Source: Halomonas heilongjiangensis (lineage in GTDB: Bacteria > Pseudomonadota > Gammaproteobacteria > Pseudomonadales > Halomonadaceae). Taken from it: a stretch of DNA of 64,000 nt. Numbering within the stretch: position 1 is the first letter of the stretch; each line of letters starts with the position of its first letter. The notes below the pieces were generated by a model, which was given only the letters and a program-made list of their open reading frames with translations, had not been told where the DNA came from and ran no database searches. Shown here one piece after another: positions 20,156 through 29,140 of this stretch. The DNA is taken from contig NZ_PNRE01000075.1 in NCBI RefSeq assembly GCF_002879645.1, forward strand, positions 26,886 through 90,885, written 5' to 3'. A program made the translations under genes and the position numbers.

Positions 20156-20254
20156 GGCGCCGGGGATAGGCCGAAGAGGAGGTCATTCGCCATGGATGGC
20201 GAATGTAGCGCCCAGGGAGGGGTTCACAGCGCCTCCTCGTAGGCCTGTCGCCGG
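20156..20254 (+). repeat. 99-bp structured dispersed repeat, copy 1
   Basis: The element begins GGCGCCGGGG and ends GCCGG. The outer arms (GATAGGCC...GAGGAGG against CCTCCTC...GGCCTGTC) pair, and an inner perfect dyad ATTCGCCAT-GG-ATGGCGAAT forms a hairpin. The core GTAGCGCCCAGGGAGGGG is unpaired or alternative. It is about 75% identical to copy 2 after narI, and the stem changes are compensated. Confidence 0.85.
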
Positions 20255-20297
20255 GCAAGCCGCGGGCTTGGTGCGCGCCGGAGCCGGCCGGGTGCTT

Positions 20298-20735
20298 TCA
20301 GCTTTCGAGCAGAAAGGTCACCGGCCCGTCGTTGACCAGTGCGACCTGCATGTTGGCGGCGAACTCGCCGCTCTCGACCTTCGGCCAGGCCTCGCGGGCG
20401 CGGTCGAGCAGGTAGTGGAAGAGACGGTCGCCCTCGGTGGGCGGCGCGGCGCTGGAGAAGCCGGGCCTTAGCCCCTTGCGGGTATCGGCGGCCAGGGTGA
20501 ACTGGGAGACCAGCAGCAGGCCCCCCTCGACCTGCTGCAGGTTGAGGTTCATGCGGCCCTCGTCATCGCCGAACACCCGGTAGTGCAGCAGCTTGTGCAG
20601 CAGCCGGTCGGCGGCGGCCTCGTCGTCGCCCCTCTCGACCCCGACCAGGGCCAGCAGGCCCTGGCCGATGGCGCCGACCTCCCGGCCTTCTACCTCCACG
20701 CTGGCGCGCCGTACGCGCTGAATCAGGGCTTTCAT
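20298..20735 (-). CDS. dtd: D-aminoacyl-tRNA deacylase
   Basis: 145 residues, exactly the usual length. It hydrolyses D-aminoacyl-tRNAs (and glycyl-tRNA-Ala) to protect translation. Signatures are [13 protein letters not shown] at the N-terminus, [16 protein letters not shown] near residue 73 (active-site SQFTL), [10 protein letters not shown], and the C-terminal [11 protein letters not shown] with the cross-subunit Gly-cisPro-like motif. AGGAGG lies upstream of the chosen ATG; a start nine codons earlier is possible. The upstream neighbour on the same strand is a tandem Usp gene. Confidence 0.96.
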   Translation of the reverse strand: MKALIQRVRRASVEVEGREVGAIGQGLLALVGVERGDDEAAADRLLHKLLHYRVFGDDEGRMNLNLQQVEGGLLLVSQFTLAADTRKGLRPGFSSAAPPTEGDRLFHYLLDRAREAWPKVESGEFAANMQVALVNDGPVTFLLES

Positions 20736-20790
20736 CCGACGAGCTGCCTCCTGCCTGGACATCAGGCCGGGAAGGGTAGCACGACGGTGG

Positions 20791-21636
20791 CTACCAGGCG
20801 CGACAGAGCATGATGTCGCAGTGGGGCTCGGCCAGCAGCTGCTCGGTGATCTGGCTCTGGCGACCCAACTGGCCGCGGCTGCCCAGCGCCAGCAGGTCCG
20901 GCGGCTGGCGGCGCAGGCGGGTCATCAGCACCTCGAGGGGGTCGCCCTGCTCCAGCACCAGCTCCAGCTCCGGGACGTCGTCGAGCTCGCTCATCAGCTG
21001 CTCGGTCTCGCGCTCGAGCTGGGTGCGCAGCCGCGCCACCTCCCGGTCGCGCCAGCGAGCGTAGTCGCTGTCCGAGCCGAGCTCCCGCTCGCCGGGGATG
21101 TCCCAGGCATGCAGCAGGGTGAGGCGGGCGTCGGGGAAGCGCTTCAAGGTCTCGCGCAGGGTGTGGCGCGAGGTCAGCGAGAAGTCCACCGGGACCAGGA
21201 TGTCCTGCCACTCCTGGCTCGCCAGATGGCTCACCGAGAGCACCGGACAGGGGGCGCTGCGCAGCACCCGTGCCAGGGTGGTGCCGGCGACGAGGTCCGG
21301 CTGGCCGCGCTTGCGGTGGGCGCCGAGGATGATCATGTCCACTTCGCGCTCGTGGGCCTCGCGGATGATCTCGGCATAGGCCGACCCGGCCACCGTCTGG
21401 ATCAGCATCTTCGGCTCGGGCAGGGCATAGTCCTCGCGGATGTCGGTGAGGATGGCCTTCATGTCGGCGACCACCGCCTCCTCCAGATCGTGCAGCACCC
21501 GGTGCGGCAGATAGGGGTCGAGCACATGGATCACGTCGAGGCGGGCGCCATGCTCCACCGCCAGGCGGACGGCGCGGGCATAGGCGGCACGGTTCTCGGC
21601 GGAAAGATCGCAGGCGAACAGCAGGGTCTGGGTCAT
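20791..21636 (-). CDS. Tandem-domain universal stress protein
   Basis: 281 residues with two UspA domains, residues ~1-140 and ~145-281. The first starts [16 protein letters not shown] and ends with PCPVLSVS. The second starts [15 protein letters not shown] and carries [14 protein letters not shown]. The canonical ATP motif G-x2-G-x9-G(S/T) is only partly kept in both, so nucleotide binding is uncertain. A charged helix ([17 protein letters not shown]) precedes the second C-terminal motif. Tandem Usp proteins of this type (UspE-like) are linked to stress and oxygen-limited growth. About 55 bp separate it from dtd on the same strand. Confidence 0.88.
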   Translation of the reverse strand: MTQTLLFACDLSAENRAAYARAVRLAVEHGARLDVIHVLDPYLPHRVLHDLEEAVVADMKAILTDIREDYALPEPKMLIQTVAGSAYAEIIREAHEREVDMIILGAHRKRGQPDLVAGTTLARVLRSAPCPVLSVSHLASQEWQDILVPVDFSLTSRHTLRETLKRFPDARLTLLHAWDIPGERELGSDSDYARWRDREVARLRTQLERETEQLMSELDDVPELELVLEQGDPLEVLMTRLRRQPPDLLALGSRGQLGRQSQITEQLLAEPHCDIMLCRAW

Positions 21637-21745
21637 GACGCATCCCTCCGGTGCATGAAGGCGCCGGGCGGCGTTCCCGGCGGGTCGGACCTTCAGGATG
21701 GGTGGGGCTCGGCCGGGCTGCAAGCCGAATCGGCCGCCGCGTGTT

Positions 21746-22558
21746 TCACCACCAGGCGTGGAAGTGGTGCACCGGGCCGTGGCCCCGCCCCACCGCGAGG
21801 CGGTGGCTTTCGCCCAGCGCGGTGGCGAGCCAGGCCTTGGCGGCGGCCACGGCGTCGGGCAGCGCATCGCCCAGCGCCAGGCGGGTGGCGATCGCCGAGG
21901 AGAGGGTGCAGCCGGTACCGTGGAGGTTGCCGGTAGCGATGCGCGGACCCTCCAGCCAGTGAGTGGCGTCGGGCGTGATCAGCAGGTCCGGGCAGGCATC
22001 GCCGGCCAGGTGGCCGCCCTTGAGCAGCACCGCGCCGGCGCCGAGCGCGCGCAGTCCGGGGGCGAGTGCCGCCATGGCCGCTCGGTCGTGGGGTTCCACG
22101 CAGTCGAGCAGCACGGCGGCCTCCGGCAGGTTGGGCGTGACCAGGTCGGCCAGCGGCACCAGCACCTCGCGTACCGCACGGATGCCGGCGTCGTCGACCA
22201 GCACGTCGCCGCTCTTGGCGACCATCACCGGGTCGAGCACGATCCAGCGCGGGCGACGGCGCTCGAGAAGGGTGCCCAGGGTCTCGGCCACCTCGCGGCT
22301 CGCCACCATGCCGATCTTCACGGCGTCGATCTCGATGTCGGCCAGTAGTGTCTCGAGTTGTGCGGCGATAAAGTCCGCCGGTACCGGGTGCACGCCGGTG
22401 ACGCCGCAGGTGTTCTGGGCGGTCAGCGCGGTGATCACGCTGGTACCATAGGCGCCCAGCGCCGAGAAGGTCTTGAGGTCGGCCTGGATGCCGGCGCCGC
22501 CGCTGGGATCCGAGCCGGCGATGGTCAGCACATTGGGGATGGGTCGAGGGAGCGTCAT
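21746..22558 (-). CDS. thiD: Hydroxymethylpyrimidine (phospho)kinase ThiD
   Basis: 270 residues with a ribokinase-like fold. It phosphorylates HMP and HMP-P in the pyrimidine branch of thiamin synthesis, the partner branch of thiSG elsewhere in the window. Motifs are LTIAGSDPSGGAGIQADLKT (residues ~11-30), TALTAQNT, KIGMVAS, VLDPVMVAKSGD near residue 110, VLLKGGH, and the anion-hole catalytic Asp region, which here reads NLHGTGCTLSSAIA; that stretch is written GTGC as expected. An upstream start six codons earlier is possible. No thiE neighbour is seen. Confidence 0.95.
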   Translation of the reverse strand: MTLPRPIPNVLTIAGSDPSGGAGIQADLKTFSALGAYGTSVITALTAQNTCGVTGVHPVPADFIAAQLETLLADIEIDAVKIGMVASREVAETLGTLLERRRPRWIVLDPVMVAKSGDVLVDDAGIRAVREVLVPLADLVTPNLPEAAVLLDCVEPHDRAAMAALAPGLRALGAGAVLLKGGHLAGDACPDLLITPDATHWLEGPRIATGNLHGTGCTLSSAIATRLALGDALPDAVAAAKAWLATALGESHRLAVGRGHGPVHHFHAWW

Positions 22559-22603
22559 GGCGTCATCGTATCGCAAGGGAGTGTCGGTTGCTCGGGGGGC
22601 GGC

Positions 22604-23035
22604 ATGCTGAGCCTGTTCGTGGTCGCCCTGGTCAGCGCCACCCTGCTGCCCGGCGGCTCCGAGGTGTGGCTGGCCCGGCTCTGGTGCCTGGGCGAGCCGG
22701 CGCCGATGCTCTGGGCGGTGGCCACCGCCGGCAACACCCTGGGCAGCCTGATCAACGTGTGGCTGGGCCGCTACGCCCGGCGCTTCCAGGATCGCCGCTG
22801 GTTTCCCGCCTCGCGGGAGGGGCTGGCCCGGGCCGAGCGCTGGTACCTCCGCTTCGGCGAGTGGAGCCTGCTGGCGTCCTGGGCGCCGGTGGTCGGCGAC
22901 CCGCTCACCGTGCTGGCCGGCATCTTCCGGCTGCCCTGGTGGCGGGCCATCCTGCTGATCTCGCTGGCCAAGGGCACCCGCTACGCCGTCGTGCTCTACC
23001 TGGCACAGAGCTGGCTGGCGCCGCTCTGTCCGTGA
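22604..23035 (+). CDS. YqaA/DedA-family small membrane protein
   Basis: 143 residues with four hydrophobic segments. SATLLPGGSEVWL near residue 11 and NTLGSLINVWLGRY near 45 match YqaA-type SNARE-associated/DedA proteins. The later SWAPVVGDPLTVLAGIFRLP is the conserved re-entrant motif of the wider DedA family. Members act in membrane homeostasis or lipid flipping; the specific role of YqaA is not established. It is divergent from thiD across 45 bp. Confidence 0.85.
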   Translation: MLSLFVVALVSATLLPGGSEVWLARLWCLGEPAPMLWAVATAGNTLGSLINVWLGRYARRFQDRRWFPASREGLARAERWYLRFGEWSLLASWAPVVGDPLTVLAGIFRLPWWRAILLISLAKGTRYAVVLYLAQSWLAPLCP

Positions 23036-23066
23036 TGGGCAGCGACCGGTGGGCGGTCCTTCGCCC

Positions 23067-24482
23067 TCACAGGACGGAGGGCAGCCAGGTGGCCAGTCCC
23101 GGGAACAGCGCCAGGGCCAGCAACATGGCGAGCTGCAGCCCGATGAACGGGATCACCCCCTTGTAGATCGCCGAGGTCGGTACCGACTCCGGCGTCACGC
23201 CACGCAGGTAGAAGAGCGCGAAGCCGAACGGCGGCGTGAGGAAGGAGGTCTGCAGGTTCACCGCGATCATGATGCCGAGCCAGATCGGGTCGAGGCCCAT
23301 GGCCAGCAGCACCGGACCGACGATCGGCACCACCACGAAGGTGATCTCGATGAAGTCGAGGATGAAGCCGAGCAGGAAGATCACCAGCATCACCACCAGG
23401 GTGGCGCCGACCACGCCGCCGGGCAGCGCCTCGAACAGCTCGATGACCAGCTCCTCGCCGCCGAAGGCGCGGAATACCAGCGAGAACAGGGTGGCGCCGA
23501 TCAGGATCAGGAACACCATGCTGGTGACCTGGGTGGTGGAGTGGACCACTTCGCGCAGCATCGGCCGGCTCAGCCGGCGGTTGGCCAGGGCCAGCAGGAA
23601 GGCGCCGGCGGCACCCACCGCCGAGGCCTCGGTGGGCGTGGCGAAGCCGCCGAGGATCGAGCCCAGCACGGCGACGATCAGCAGCACCGGCGGGATCAGC
23701 CCCTTGATCAGCAGTGGCCAGAGGCTGCCGCTGTGTCCCAGGTCCTGCATCAGCGCCCGACGGTCGGCCGGCGGTGCCGTCTCGGGCTTCAGCCAGGCGA
23801 TGATCATCACGTAGACGATATAGGTCGCCACCAGCAGCAGGCCGGGCACCAGGGCACCGATGAACAGGTCGCCCACCGAGAGGGTCTTGGGGCTCCACAC
23901 GCCCATGGCCAACTGGGCCTGCTGGTAGGCGTTGGAGAGCACGTCGCCGAGCAGCACCAGGGCGATGGACGGAGGAATGATCTGTCCCAGGGTGCCGGTG
24001 GCGCAGATGGTGCCGGTGGCGAGCGCCGGCGAATAGCCGCGCTTGAGCATGGTCGGCAGCGACAGCAGGCCCATGGTCACCACGGTGGCGCCGACGATGC
24101 CGGTGGAGGCCGCCAGCAGCATGCCGACCAGCACCACGGCGATGCCGAGCCCGCCGCGCAGCGCGCCGAAGGCCAGGGCCATGGCATCGAGCAGGGTCTC
24201 GGCGACCCGCGACTTCTCCAGCAGCACGCCCATCAGCACGAACAGCGGCACGGCCAGCAGCGTCTGGTTGGTCATGATGCCGTAGAGCCGGTTGGGCATG
24301 GCGCTCAGGTAACGCGCCTCGAAGGGCACCGGGACGCCCATCTGCGTCAGTGCATAACCGAGGCCGGCGAAGATCAGCGCGGTGCCGGCCAGCGACAGGG
24401 CCACCGGATAGCCCAGCATCAGCACGCCGCAGACCGCGGCGAACAGCACCAGCGGCATGAGCTCGAGGAGGGAGGCAAGCAC
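23067..24482 (-). CDS. TRAP transporter large permease (DctM family)
   Basis: 471 residues, about twelve to fourteen membrane helices, somewhat longer than TeaC. It has MLLAASTGIVGATVVTMGLLS, GTICATGTLGQIIPPSIALVLLGD and NLQTSFLTPPFGFALFYLRG, marks of the FcbT3/YiaN-like branch. It starts with GTG: its first base is shared with the last base of the small permease stop codon (TAGTG). No periplasmic binding protein is encoded next to this pair, so the substrate is unknown. It is not the ectoine system, which is complete elsewhere in the window. Confidence 0.92.
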   Translation of the reverse strand: MLASLLELMPLVLFAAVCGVLMLGYPVALSLAGTALIFAGLGYALTQMGVPVPFEARYLSAMPNRLYGIMTNQTLLAVPLFVLMGVLLEKSRVAETLLDAMALAFGALRGGLGIAVVLVGMLLAASTGIVGATVVTMGLLSLPTMLKRGYSPALATGTICATGTLGQIIPPSIALVLLGDVLSNAYQQAQLAMGVWSPKTLSVGDLFIGALVPGLLLVATYIVYVMIIAWLKPETAPPADRRALMQDLGHSGSLWPLLIKGLIPPVLLIVAVLGSILGGFATPTEASAVGAAGAFLLALANRRLSRPMLREVVHSTTQVTSMVFLILIGATLFSLVFRAFGGEELVIELFEALPGGVVGATLVVMLVIFLLGFILDFIEITFVVVPIVGPVLLAMGLDPIWLGIMIAVNLQTSFLTPPFGFALFYLRGVTPESVPTSAIYKGVIPFIGLQLAMLLALALFPGLATWLPSVL

Positions 24483-25030
24483 TAGAGGACCTCCTCGTGG
24501 CTGGGGGCGTGGCCCGGCAGGCGGCCGCGCAGGATCAGCACCTGACGGATCACCTGGGCGATGGCCTGGATCAGCAGCAGCGCCACCATCACCAGGATCA
24601 GGCTCTTGAGCAGGAAGACGGCGGGGAGGCCGCCATCCGGCGAGCGCTCGAGGATCGCCCAGCTGCTCTTCACGTAGCCGAGGCTCACGAGGGCGATGAA
24701 CACCAGCACCGGTATCAGCAGGAAGAGGGTGCCGCCGAGGTCGATCCAGGCGCGGCCGCGGGCAGCCAGCTTGCGGTAGAAGATGTCCACCCGCACATGG
24801 CCGTCATTGCGCAGGGTCCAGGCGGCGGCCAGCATGAAGACCATGGCATGCATGTACATCACCGACTCCTGCATCACGATGCTGTGGATGCCGAAGACGT
24901 AGCGCATGACCACGATGGCGAACTGCACCACCATCATGACGATGACCAGCCAGGCGATGCCGCGCCCGATCAGGTCGGTGAAGGCGTCGAGCCGTGCGAG
25001 CAGGGCCGGTTCGCGTTTCGCGGGATTCAT
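24482..25030 (-). CDS. TRAP transporter small permease (DctQ family)
   Basis: 182 residues, four membrane helices. GIAWLVIVMMVVQFAIVVMR is the first, MQESVMYMHAMVFMLAAAWTLR the second (with the DctQ E/H pattern), DGHVRVDIFY the conserved cytoplasmic loop and LGGTLFLLIPVLVFIALV the third. It pairs with the overlapping large permease. The chosen ATG precedes NPAKREPALL; upstream in-frame Met codons lie in less plausible sequence. No dctP-like gene is adjacent. Confidence 0.9.
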   Translation of the reverse strand: MNPAKREPALLARLDAFTDLIGRGIAWLVIVMMVVQFAIVVMRYVFGIHSIVMQESVMYMHAMVFMLAAAWTLRNDGHVRVDIFYRKLAARGRAWIDLGGTLFLLIPVLVFIALVSLGYVKSSWAILERSPDGGLPAVFLLKSLILVMVALLLIQAIAQVIRQVLILRGRLPGHAPSHEEVL

Positions 25031-25114
25031 GGTCGCTCTCGTGATGAAGGAAAACCGGAGGCGCATCATCGCCGATTCGCTGCCGACCGTCATCCCCGTG
25101 CCATCAACGCGGGC

Positions 25115-25939
25115 TCAGGGGTGGGCCCGTTTCAGCGATTCGGTCATGGCCGTCAGACAGGCCGGTGGCAGGCGGACGTCCACGGCGATCGGCAGATGGT
25201 CGGAGAAGAGGTGGTCGAGCACTCGCACCTCGCCGGCTTCCAGCGAGTCGGAGAGCAGGATGTGGTCGAGTGCCCGGCGCGGCTGCCAGGAGGGGTAGCT
25301 GAGCAGCGGGCGCACCGGGTGCAGCGGCAGCGAGGCGCAGAAGCGATCGTGGGTGTGCAGCTGTTCCGGGGTGCAGTTGAGGTCGCCCATCACCACCACG
25401 TGGCGCAGCGGCTGGATGATCTCGCTCAGGTAGTCGAGCTGACGCACCCGGCCACGATGGCTCAGGGCCAGGTGGGCCACGAACAGGTGCAGGGCGTCGG
25501 CGCCCTCGCCATAGCGGGCATGGATGGCACCGCGGCCGGGCAGGGTGCCCGGCAGGCGATACTCCTCGATACACGCCGGCGCCAGGCGCGACAGCAAGCC
25601 GTTGCTGTGCTGGGCGATGCGGCCCAGGTTGCGGTTGAGCTGCTGGAAGTGGTGCGGAAAGCCGGCCCGGGTCGCCAGGTACTCCACCTGGTTGATCTGG
25701 CTCGAGCGGAAGCTGCCACCGTCGACCTCCTGGAGGCCGACGATGTCGAAGCGACCGATCACCTCGCTCATCATGTCCAGGCGCCGCATGCGCTTGGGGT
25801 GTGGCAGCAGGTGCTGCCAACTGCGGGTCAGGTAGTGATGGTAGGCGGAGGTCTGGATGCCCACCTGCAGGTTGAAGGTGAGCAGCTTCAAATGGCCGCC
25901 GTCGAGCAGCGGCGTCCTGGCGTCGGCCAGATGTGGCAT
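25115..25939 (-). CDS. Endonuclease/exonuclease/phosphatase-family protein
   Basis: 274 residues with the EEP metal-dependent hydrolase fold. Key pieces are LKLLTFNLQVG (metal-binding Asn, near residue 18), IVGLQEVDGGSF (Glu, near 66), VAHLALSHRGR (catalytic His), VVVMGDLNCTPEQL (Asp/Asn, near 181) and the terminal FSDHLPIAVDVRLP (Asp-His). Substrates range from DNA to phosphoinositides and sphingomyelin, so the activity cannot be named. It starts immediately after the dsbA stop on the same strand; a start overlapping dsbA by 20 bp is an alternative. Confidence 0.87.
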   Translation of the reverse strand: MPHLADARTPLLDGGHLKLLTFNLQVGIQTSAYHHYLTRSWQHLLPHPKRMRRLDMMSEVIGRFDIVGLQEVDGGSFRSSQINQVEYLATRAGFPHHFQQLNRNLGRIAQHSNGLLSRLAPACIEEYRLPGTLPGRGAIHARYGEGADALHLFVAHLALSHRGRVRQLDYLSEIIQPLRHVVVMGDLNCTPEQLHTHDRFCASLPLHPVRPLLSYPSWQPRRALDHILLSDSLEAGEVRVLDHLFSDHLPIAVDVRLPPACLTAMTESLKRAHP

Positions 25940-25940
25940 G

Positions 25941-26573
25941 TCAGTCCGTACGCTCCTCACGCACCTTCTCCACCAGGGCGTCGGCGATCTGCGGCATGTT
26001 GTCGAGGCTGCCGGCGCTGCTGGGGGTCACTAGGTAGCGGCCATCGATGATCAGGGCGGGAACGCCCATCAGGCGCATGGCGCGCATGCGGGCATGGGCC
26101 TGGTTGACCTGGCTCTTGACGCCGAAGGATGCCAGGGCCTCGCGCGCCTCCTCCTCGCTGACCCCGTAATCGCTGAAGAAGGCGGCGATGTCGTCGGCCT
26201 CGGTGAGCCGGCGGCCACCCTCGTGGATGGCGTGGAAGAAATCATCGTGTACCGCGTCGAGAATGCCCAGCTCCTGGGCGGCATAGAAGGCCATGGCATG
26301 CTGGTTCCAGTCGCCGCCCATGGTGGCAGGCAGGCGCTTGAAGACGACGTCCTCGGGCTGCTCGGCGACCCAGGCGTTGAGCGGATCCTCGAGGTTGTAA
26401 CAGTGCGGGCAGCCGTACCAGAAGGCCTCGGTGACCTCGATCTGGCCGTCGTCGACGCGGGTCTCGACCGCCTCGGGGAGCACCTCGTAGTGCTGGCCTT
26501 CCACCAGGGGGGCGGCCGAGGCCAGGGTCGACAGGCCGAGGCCTGCCAGGGCAACCATCAGGGTCTTGAACAT
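25941..26573 (-). CDS. dsbA: Thiol:disulfide interchange protein DsbA
   Basis: 210 residues with a signal peptide cleaved near LASAA-PL (residue 21). The active site is CPHC in FWYGCPHCYNLEDP (near residue 55) and the cis-Pro is in GVPALIIDGRYL (near 171). It introduces disulfides into proteins entering the periplasm and would be reoxidised by DsbB. The upstream neighbour on the same strand is cytochrome c4, an order I know from pseudomonads. A nuclease-like gene follows directly. Confidence 0.96.
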   Translation of the reverse strand: MFKTLMVALAGLGLSTLASAAPLVEGQHYEVLPEAVETRVDDGQIEVTEAFWYGCPHCYNLEDPLNAWVAEQPEDVVFKRLPATMGGDWNQHAMAFYAAQELGILDAVHDDFFHAIHEGGRRLTEADDIAAFFSDYGVSEEEAREALASFGVKSQVNQAHARMRAMRLMGVPALIIDGRYLVTPSSAGSLDNMPQIADALVEKVREERTD

Positions 26574-26680
26574 CGGGGGTATCTCTCCTTGGGTGAGCCG
26601 GTGCCGCTGCCGGGCACGTTCGCTGGCTTTGAGCCCGAATCGCTACCGGGGTTCCCGACGAGGTGCGCCGCCGGAGACGA

Positions 26681-26705
26681 CAAGGGCGGCCACGAGCCGC
26701 CCTTG
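26681..26705 (-). terminator. Hairpin after the cytochrome c4 gene
   Basis: CAAGGGCGGC, a five-base loop and GCCGCCCTTG form a 10-bp perfect stem 22 bp past the cytochrome c4 stop on the minus strand. The following sequence (TCGTCTCC) is only mildly T-rich, so termination may be partial, allowing read-through into dsbA. Confidence 0.5.
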
Positions 26706-26726
26706 CGTGAGGACATGCCGGTGGCC

Positions 26727-27347
26727 TCAGTGCAGGCCGAGCACGTAGTTGGCCACGGCTTCCATGTCGGCATCGCTCATCTTGGCGGCGATGTCGCGCA
26801 TGATGTTGGCGGGGTCGTTGGCACGCTCGCCGGTGGCGAAGGCCTGCAGGGTGGCGACGGTGTAGTCGGCGAACTGGCCGGAGAGGGCCGGATAGCCGGC
26901 GCTGCCGATGCCCTCGCCGGTCGGGGTATGGCAGGCGGAGCAGGCCGGGATGCCCTTGGACATGTCACCGGCGCGATAGAGCTCCTCGCCGCGGGCGACC
27001 AGCTCCTCGTCCGGGTCGGCCTGGCCGAGGCTGGCGTCCTGCTCGGCGTAGAACTTGGCCACGTCCCAGGCGTCCTCGTCGGAGAAGTCGTCGACCTGCC
27101 CGGCCATCTGCGCCACCTCCCGGTTGCCGTCGCGGATGTCCATGATCTGCTTGGCCAGGTAGGAGGCCTGCTGGCCGGCCAGGTGCGGGAAGGAGGGGGC
27201 GGCGCTGATGCCCTCCTGGCCGTGACAGGCGGCGCAGGATTGGGCCTTCTCGCGGCCGGCCGCTGCGTCCGCGTCGGCTTCCAGGTCCGCGTGGGCGGCG
27301 CCCACGGCGCCCATGGTGATTGCCAGGCTTGCCAGTAACTTTCTCAT
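26727..27347 (-). CDS. Diheme cytochrome c4
   Basis: 206 residues with a signal peptide cleaved near GAAHA-DLE (residue 20). Two class I heme c sites are present, [10 protein letters not shown] near residue 37 and [12 protein letters not shown] near 135, each domain ending in a Met-ligand region (VAQMAG and [10 protein letters not shown]). The two-domain layout is typical of cytochrome c4, a high-potential periplasmic electron carrier to cbb3 or other terminal oxidases. It is divergent from engB across 251 bp. That intergenic region shows no clear regulatory motif other than a TACACT hexamer near 27482. Confidence 0.94.
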   Translation of the reverse strand: MRKLLASLAITMGAVGAAHADLEADADAAAGREKAQSCAACHGQEGISAAPSFPHLAGQQASYLAKQIMDIRDGNREVAQMAGQVDDFSDEDAWDVAKFYAEQDASLGQADPDEELVARGEELYRAGDMSKGIPACSACHTPTGEGIGSAGYPALSGQFADYTVATLQAFATGERANDPANIMRDIAAKMSDADMEAVANYVLGLH

Positions 27348-27598
27348 CGCTGTTCCACTATGCCGTTACGTTGTTGACCGGTACGTACCCTGGGTGCCGC
27401 CCGGATCGCGAAAACCTGCCAGGGCCGGGTCATGTGGCGGCTCGGCGGCCTGGCGGTTCGCGGACGTCGAGGGCGCGGTGGTACACTAGCGTGCCCCGGG
27501 TCGCAGACAGAAGACACTGCATTATAACGAAACACCCCGGCCGCGGGAATGCAAGCCGCGGCCCTGCCACCCCCGACCATCGTCAGGACCAGCCCGTC

Positions 27599-28237
27599 AT
27601 GTCGCGACTCAACGATTCGCCCAACCTTCGTCTCAACTACCAGACCGCCCGTTTCCTCACCAGCGCCCCGACGCTGGCGGCCTGCCCGCCCGACAGCGGC
27701 GCCGAGGTGGCCTTCGCCGGGCGCTCCAACGCCGGCAAGTCCAGCGCGATCAATGCCCTGACCCGGCAGAAGGCCCTGGCGCGCACCTCCAAGACCCCGG
27801 GCCGCACCCAGTTGATCAACTTCTTCACCCTGGGCGACGACACCGAGCGCCGCCTGGTCGACCTGCCCGGCTACGGGTTCGCCAAGGTGCCGGAGTCGGT
27901 CAAGCTGGAGTGGCAGCGGCATCTCTCCGACTACCTGCAGCGCCGTGGTTCGCTGCGTGGCCTGGTGCTGGTGATGGATGTGCGCCACCCGCTCTCGGAG
28001 TTCGACCAGACCCTGCTCGGCTGGGCCGACGACAAGGAGATGCCGGTGCATATCCTGCTGACCAAGGCCGACAAGCTGAAGTCGGGGGCGGCGAAGGGGG
28101 CATTGCATCAGGTGCGCAGCCGGCTGCGCGAATGGGAGGACCTGGTGAGCATCCAGCTGTTCTCGTCACTCAAGGGCCAGGGCATCGAGGAGGCACACCG
28201 GCGCCTCGACCGGTGGCTGCTGGGTGACGACGCCTGA
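27599..28237 (+). CDS. engB: Ribosome biogenesis GTPase YihA/EngB
   Basis: 212 residues, the usual length. It is an essential GTPase acting in 50S subunit assembly. G1 is GRSNAGKSS (near residue 41), G2 is [13 protein letters not shown]3 is [10 protein letters not shown] (near 87), G4 is TKADKL (near 155) and G5 is FSSLKGQG. The start was chosen by the family N-terminus [17 protein letters not shown]. It is convergent with the norF-like gene, 8 bp away, and has no terminator I can see. Confidence 0.96.
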   Translation: MSRLNDSPNLRLNYQTARFLTSAPTLAACPPDSGAEVAFAGRSNAGKSSAINALTRQKALARTSKTPGRTQLINFFTLGDDTERRLVDLPGYGFAKVPESVKLEWQRHLSDYLQRRGSLRGLVLVMDVRHPLSEFDQTLLGWADDKEMPVHILLTKADKLKSGAAKGALHQVRSRLREWEDLVSIQLFSSLKGQGIEEAHRRLDRWLLGDDA

Positions 28238-28245
28238 GGCGGTCG

Positions 28246-28539
28246 TCAGGCGGCGAGGCGGGCGGCCAGGTAACCCGCGCCGATCAGCGCCAGCGTCAGC
28301 ACCACCAGTCCCACGAAGGCGCCCTGCCAGGCCGGTGTGGCGGCGCGCAGGTTGAGGTAGACCATCAGCAGCCGCTGGGCCTTGAAGCCGGTGGCGGCCA
28401 GCACCAGGCCCGCCGACCACAGCGGCAGCGCCTGCCAGTCGCCCTGGTCCAGGCGCGCCGAGCCCATCGAGATCACCGTCAGGGCCATCAGGGTGGCCCA
28501 GGTCGCGAGCAGGCGGCGGGTACCGGGGTGGGTGGTCAT
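28246..28539 (-). CDS. norF: NorF / COX4-like small membrane subunit
   Basis: 97 residues with three hydrophobic helices: LATWATLMALTVISMGS, ALPLWSAGLVLAATGFKAQRLL and WQGAFVGLVVLTLALIGAGYLA. The FKAQRLLMVYLNLR segment between helices is typical of prokaryotic cytochrome oxidase subunit IV and NorF proteins. AGAGGTGA lies 5-6 bases before the chosen ATG; an ATG six codons earlier is possible. It follows the NorE-like subunit III gene by a few bases. In Paracoccus NorEF are accessory to nitric oxide reductase. No norCB genes are in this window. Confidence 0.72.
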   Translation of the reverse strand: MTTHPGTRRLLATWATLMALTVISMGSARLDQGDWQALPLWSAGLVLAATGFKAQRLLMVYLNLRAATPAWQGAFVGLVVLTLALIGAGYLAARLAA

Positions 28540-28570
28540 GTTCACCTCTGCAGTCATCGGTCGGTCGCCG

Positions 28571-29140
28571 TCATCTGAGCAGATAGACGAGCGGATAGAG
28601 CAGGATCCAGATCAGGTCGACCAGGTGCCAGAAGGCGGCGGCGGTTTCCACGTTGTCCAGCGAGGTGCGCCAGGTCACCAGCGCCAGCAGCCCCAGGCCG
28701 AACAGCACATGGGCGAAGTGGAAGGCGGTCAGCCCATAGTAGAAGCCGAAGAAGGTATTGGTCTCCGGCGTCAGGCCGGCGGCCAGCTTGTCGGCGTACT
28801 CGACGACCTTGATCACGCAGAACACTCCCCCCAGCCCCATGGAAGCCGAGAGCCACTGGCGGGCGCGGTGGATCCGCTCGGCACTCGTCGCCTCCACGGC
28901 CAGGGCCACGCAGAGCCCGCTGGTCAGCAGCACCAGGGTGTTGAGCCCGCCCATCAGCGGGTCGAGCTCGCGCTGGGAGGCATCGAAGAGCGCCGTATCG
29001 GCGGCACGTTGCCAGGCGTAGAGCGCGAAGAAGGCGGTGAAGACCAGCAGTTCGCTGAGGATCAGCACCCACATCAGCGGGTTGCCGGGCAGGGCCGAGA
29101 GCGGCCCCCAGCCGGGGTTGGGCAGCGCGCGGCCGCTCAT
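28571..29140 (-). CDS. norE: NorE-like cytochrome c oxidase subunit III family protein
   Basis: 189 residues with five membrane helices. LMWVLILSELLVFTAFFALY near residue 22 has the conserved Glu of subunit III. FFGFYYGLTAFHFAHVLFGL near 130 carries the HxxH-like His pair, and AAFWHLVDLIWILLYPLVYL closes the protein. Five-helix subunit III proteins without catalytic partners are typical of NorE, an accessory protein for nitric oxide reductase activity. Its ATG overlaps the TGA of the upstream membrane protein. The link to nitrate respiration genes on the same strand supports NorE over an oxidase subunit. Confidence 0.78.
   Translation of the reverse strand: MSGRALPNPGWGPLSALPGNPLMWVLILSELLVFTAFFALYAWQRAADTALFDASQRELDPLMGGLNTLVLLTSGLCVALAVEATSAERIHRARQWLSASMGLGGVFCVIKVVEYADKLAAGLTPETNTFFGFYYGLTAFHFAHVLFGLGLLALVTWRTSLDNVETAAAFWHLVDLIWILLYPLVYLLR

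Noticed and set aside
24482..25030. The dctQM pair as a second ectoine transporter
   Set aside because: Sequence belongs to a different DctM branch from TeaC, and no TeaA-like binding protein is adjacent.
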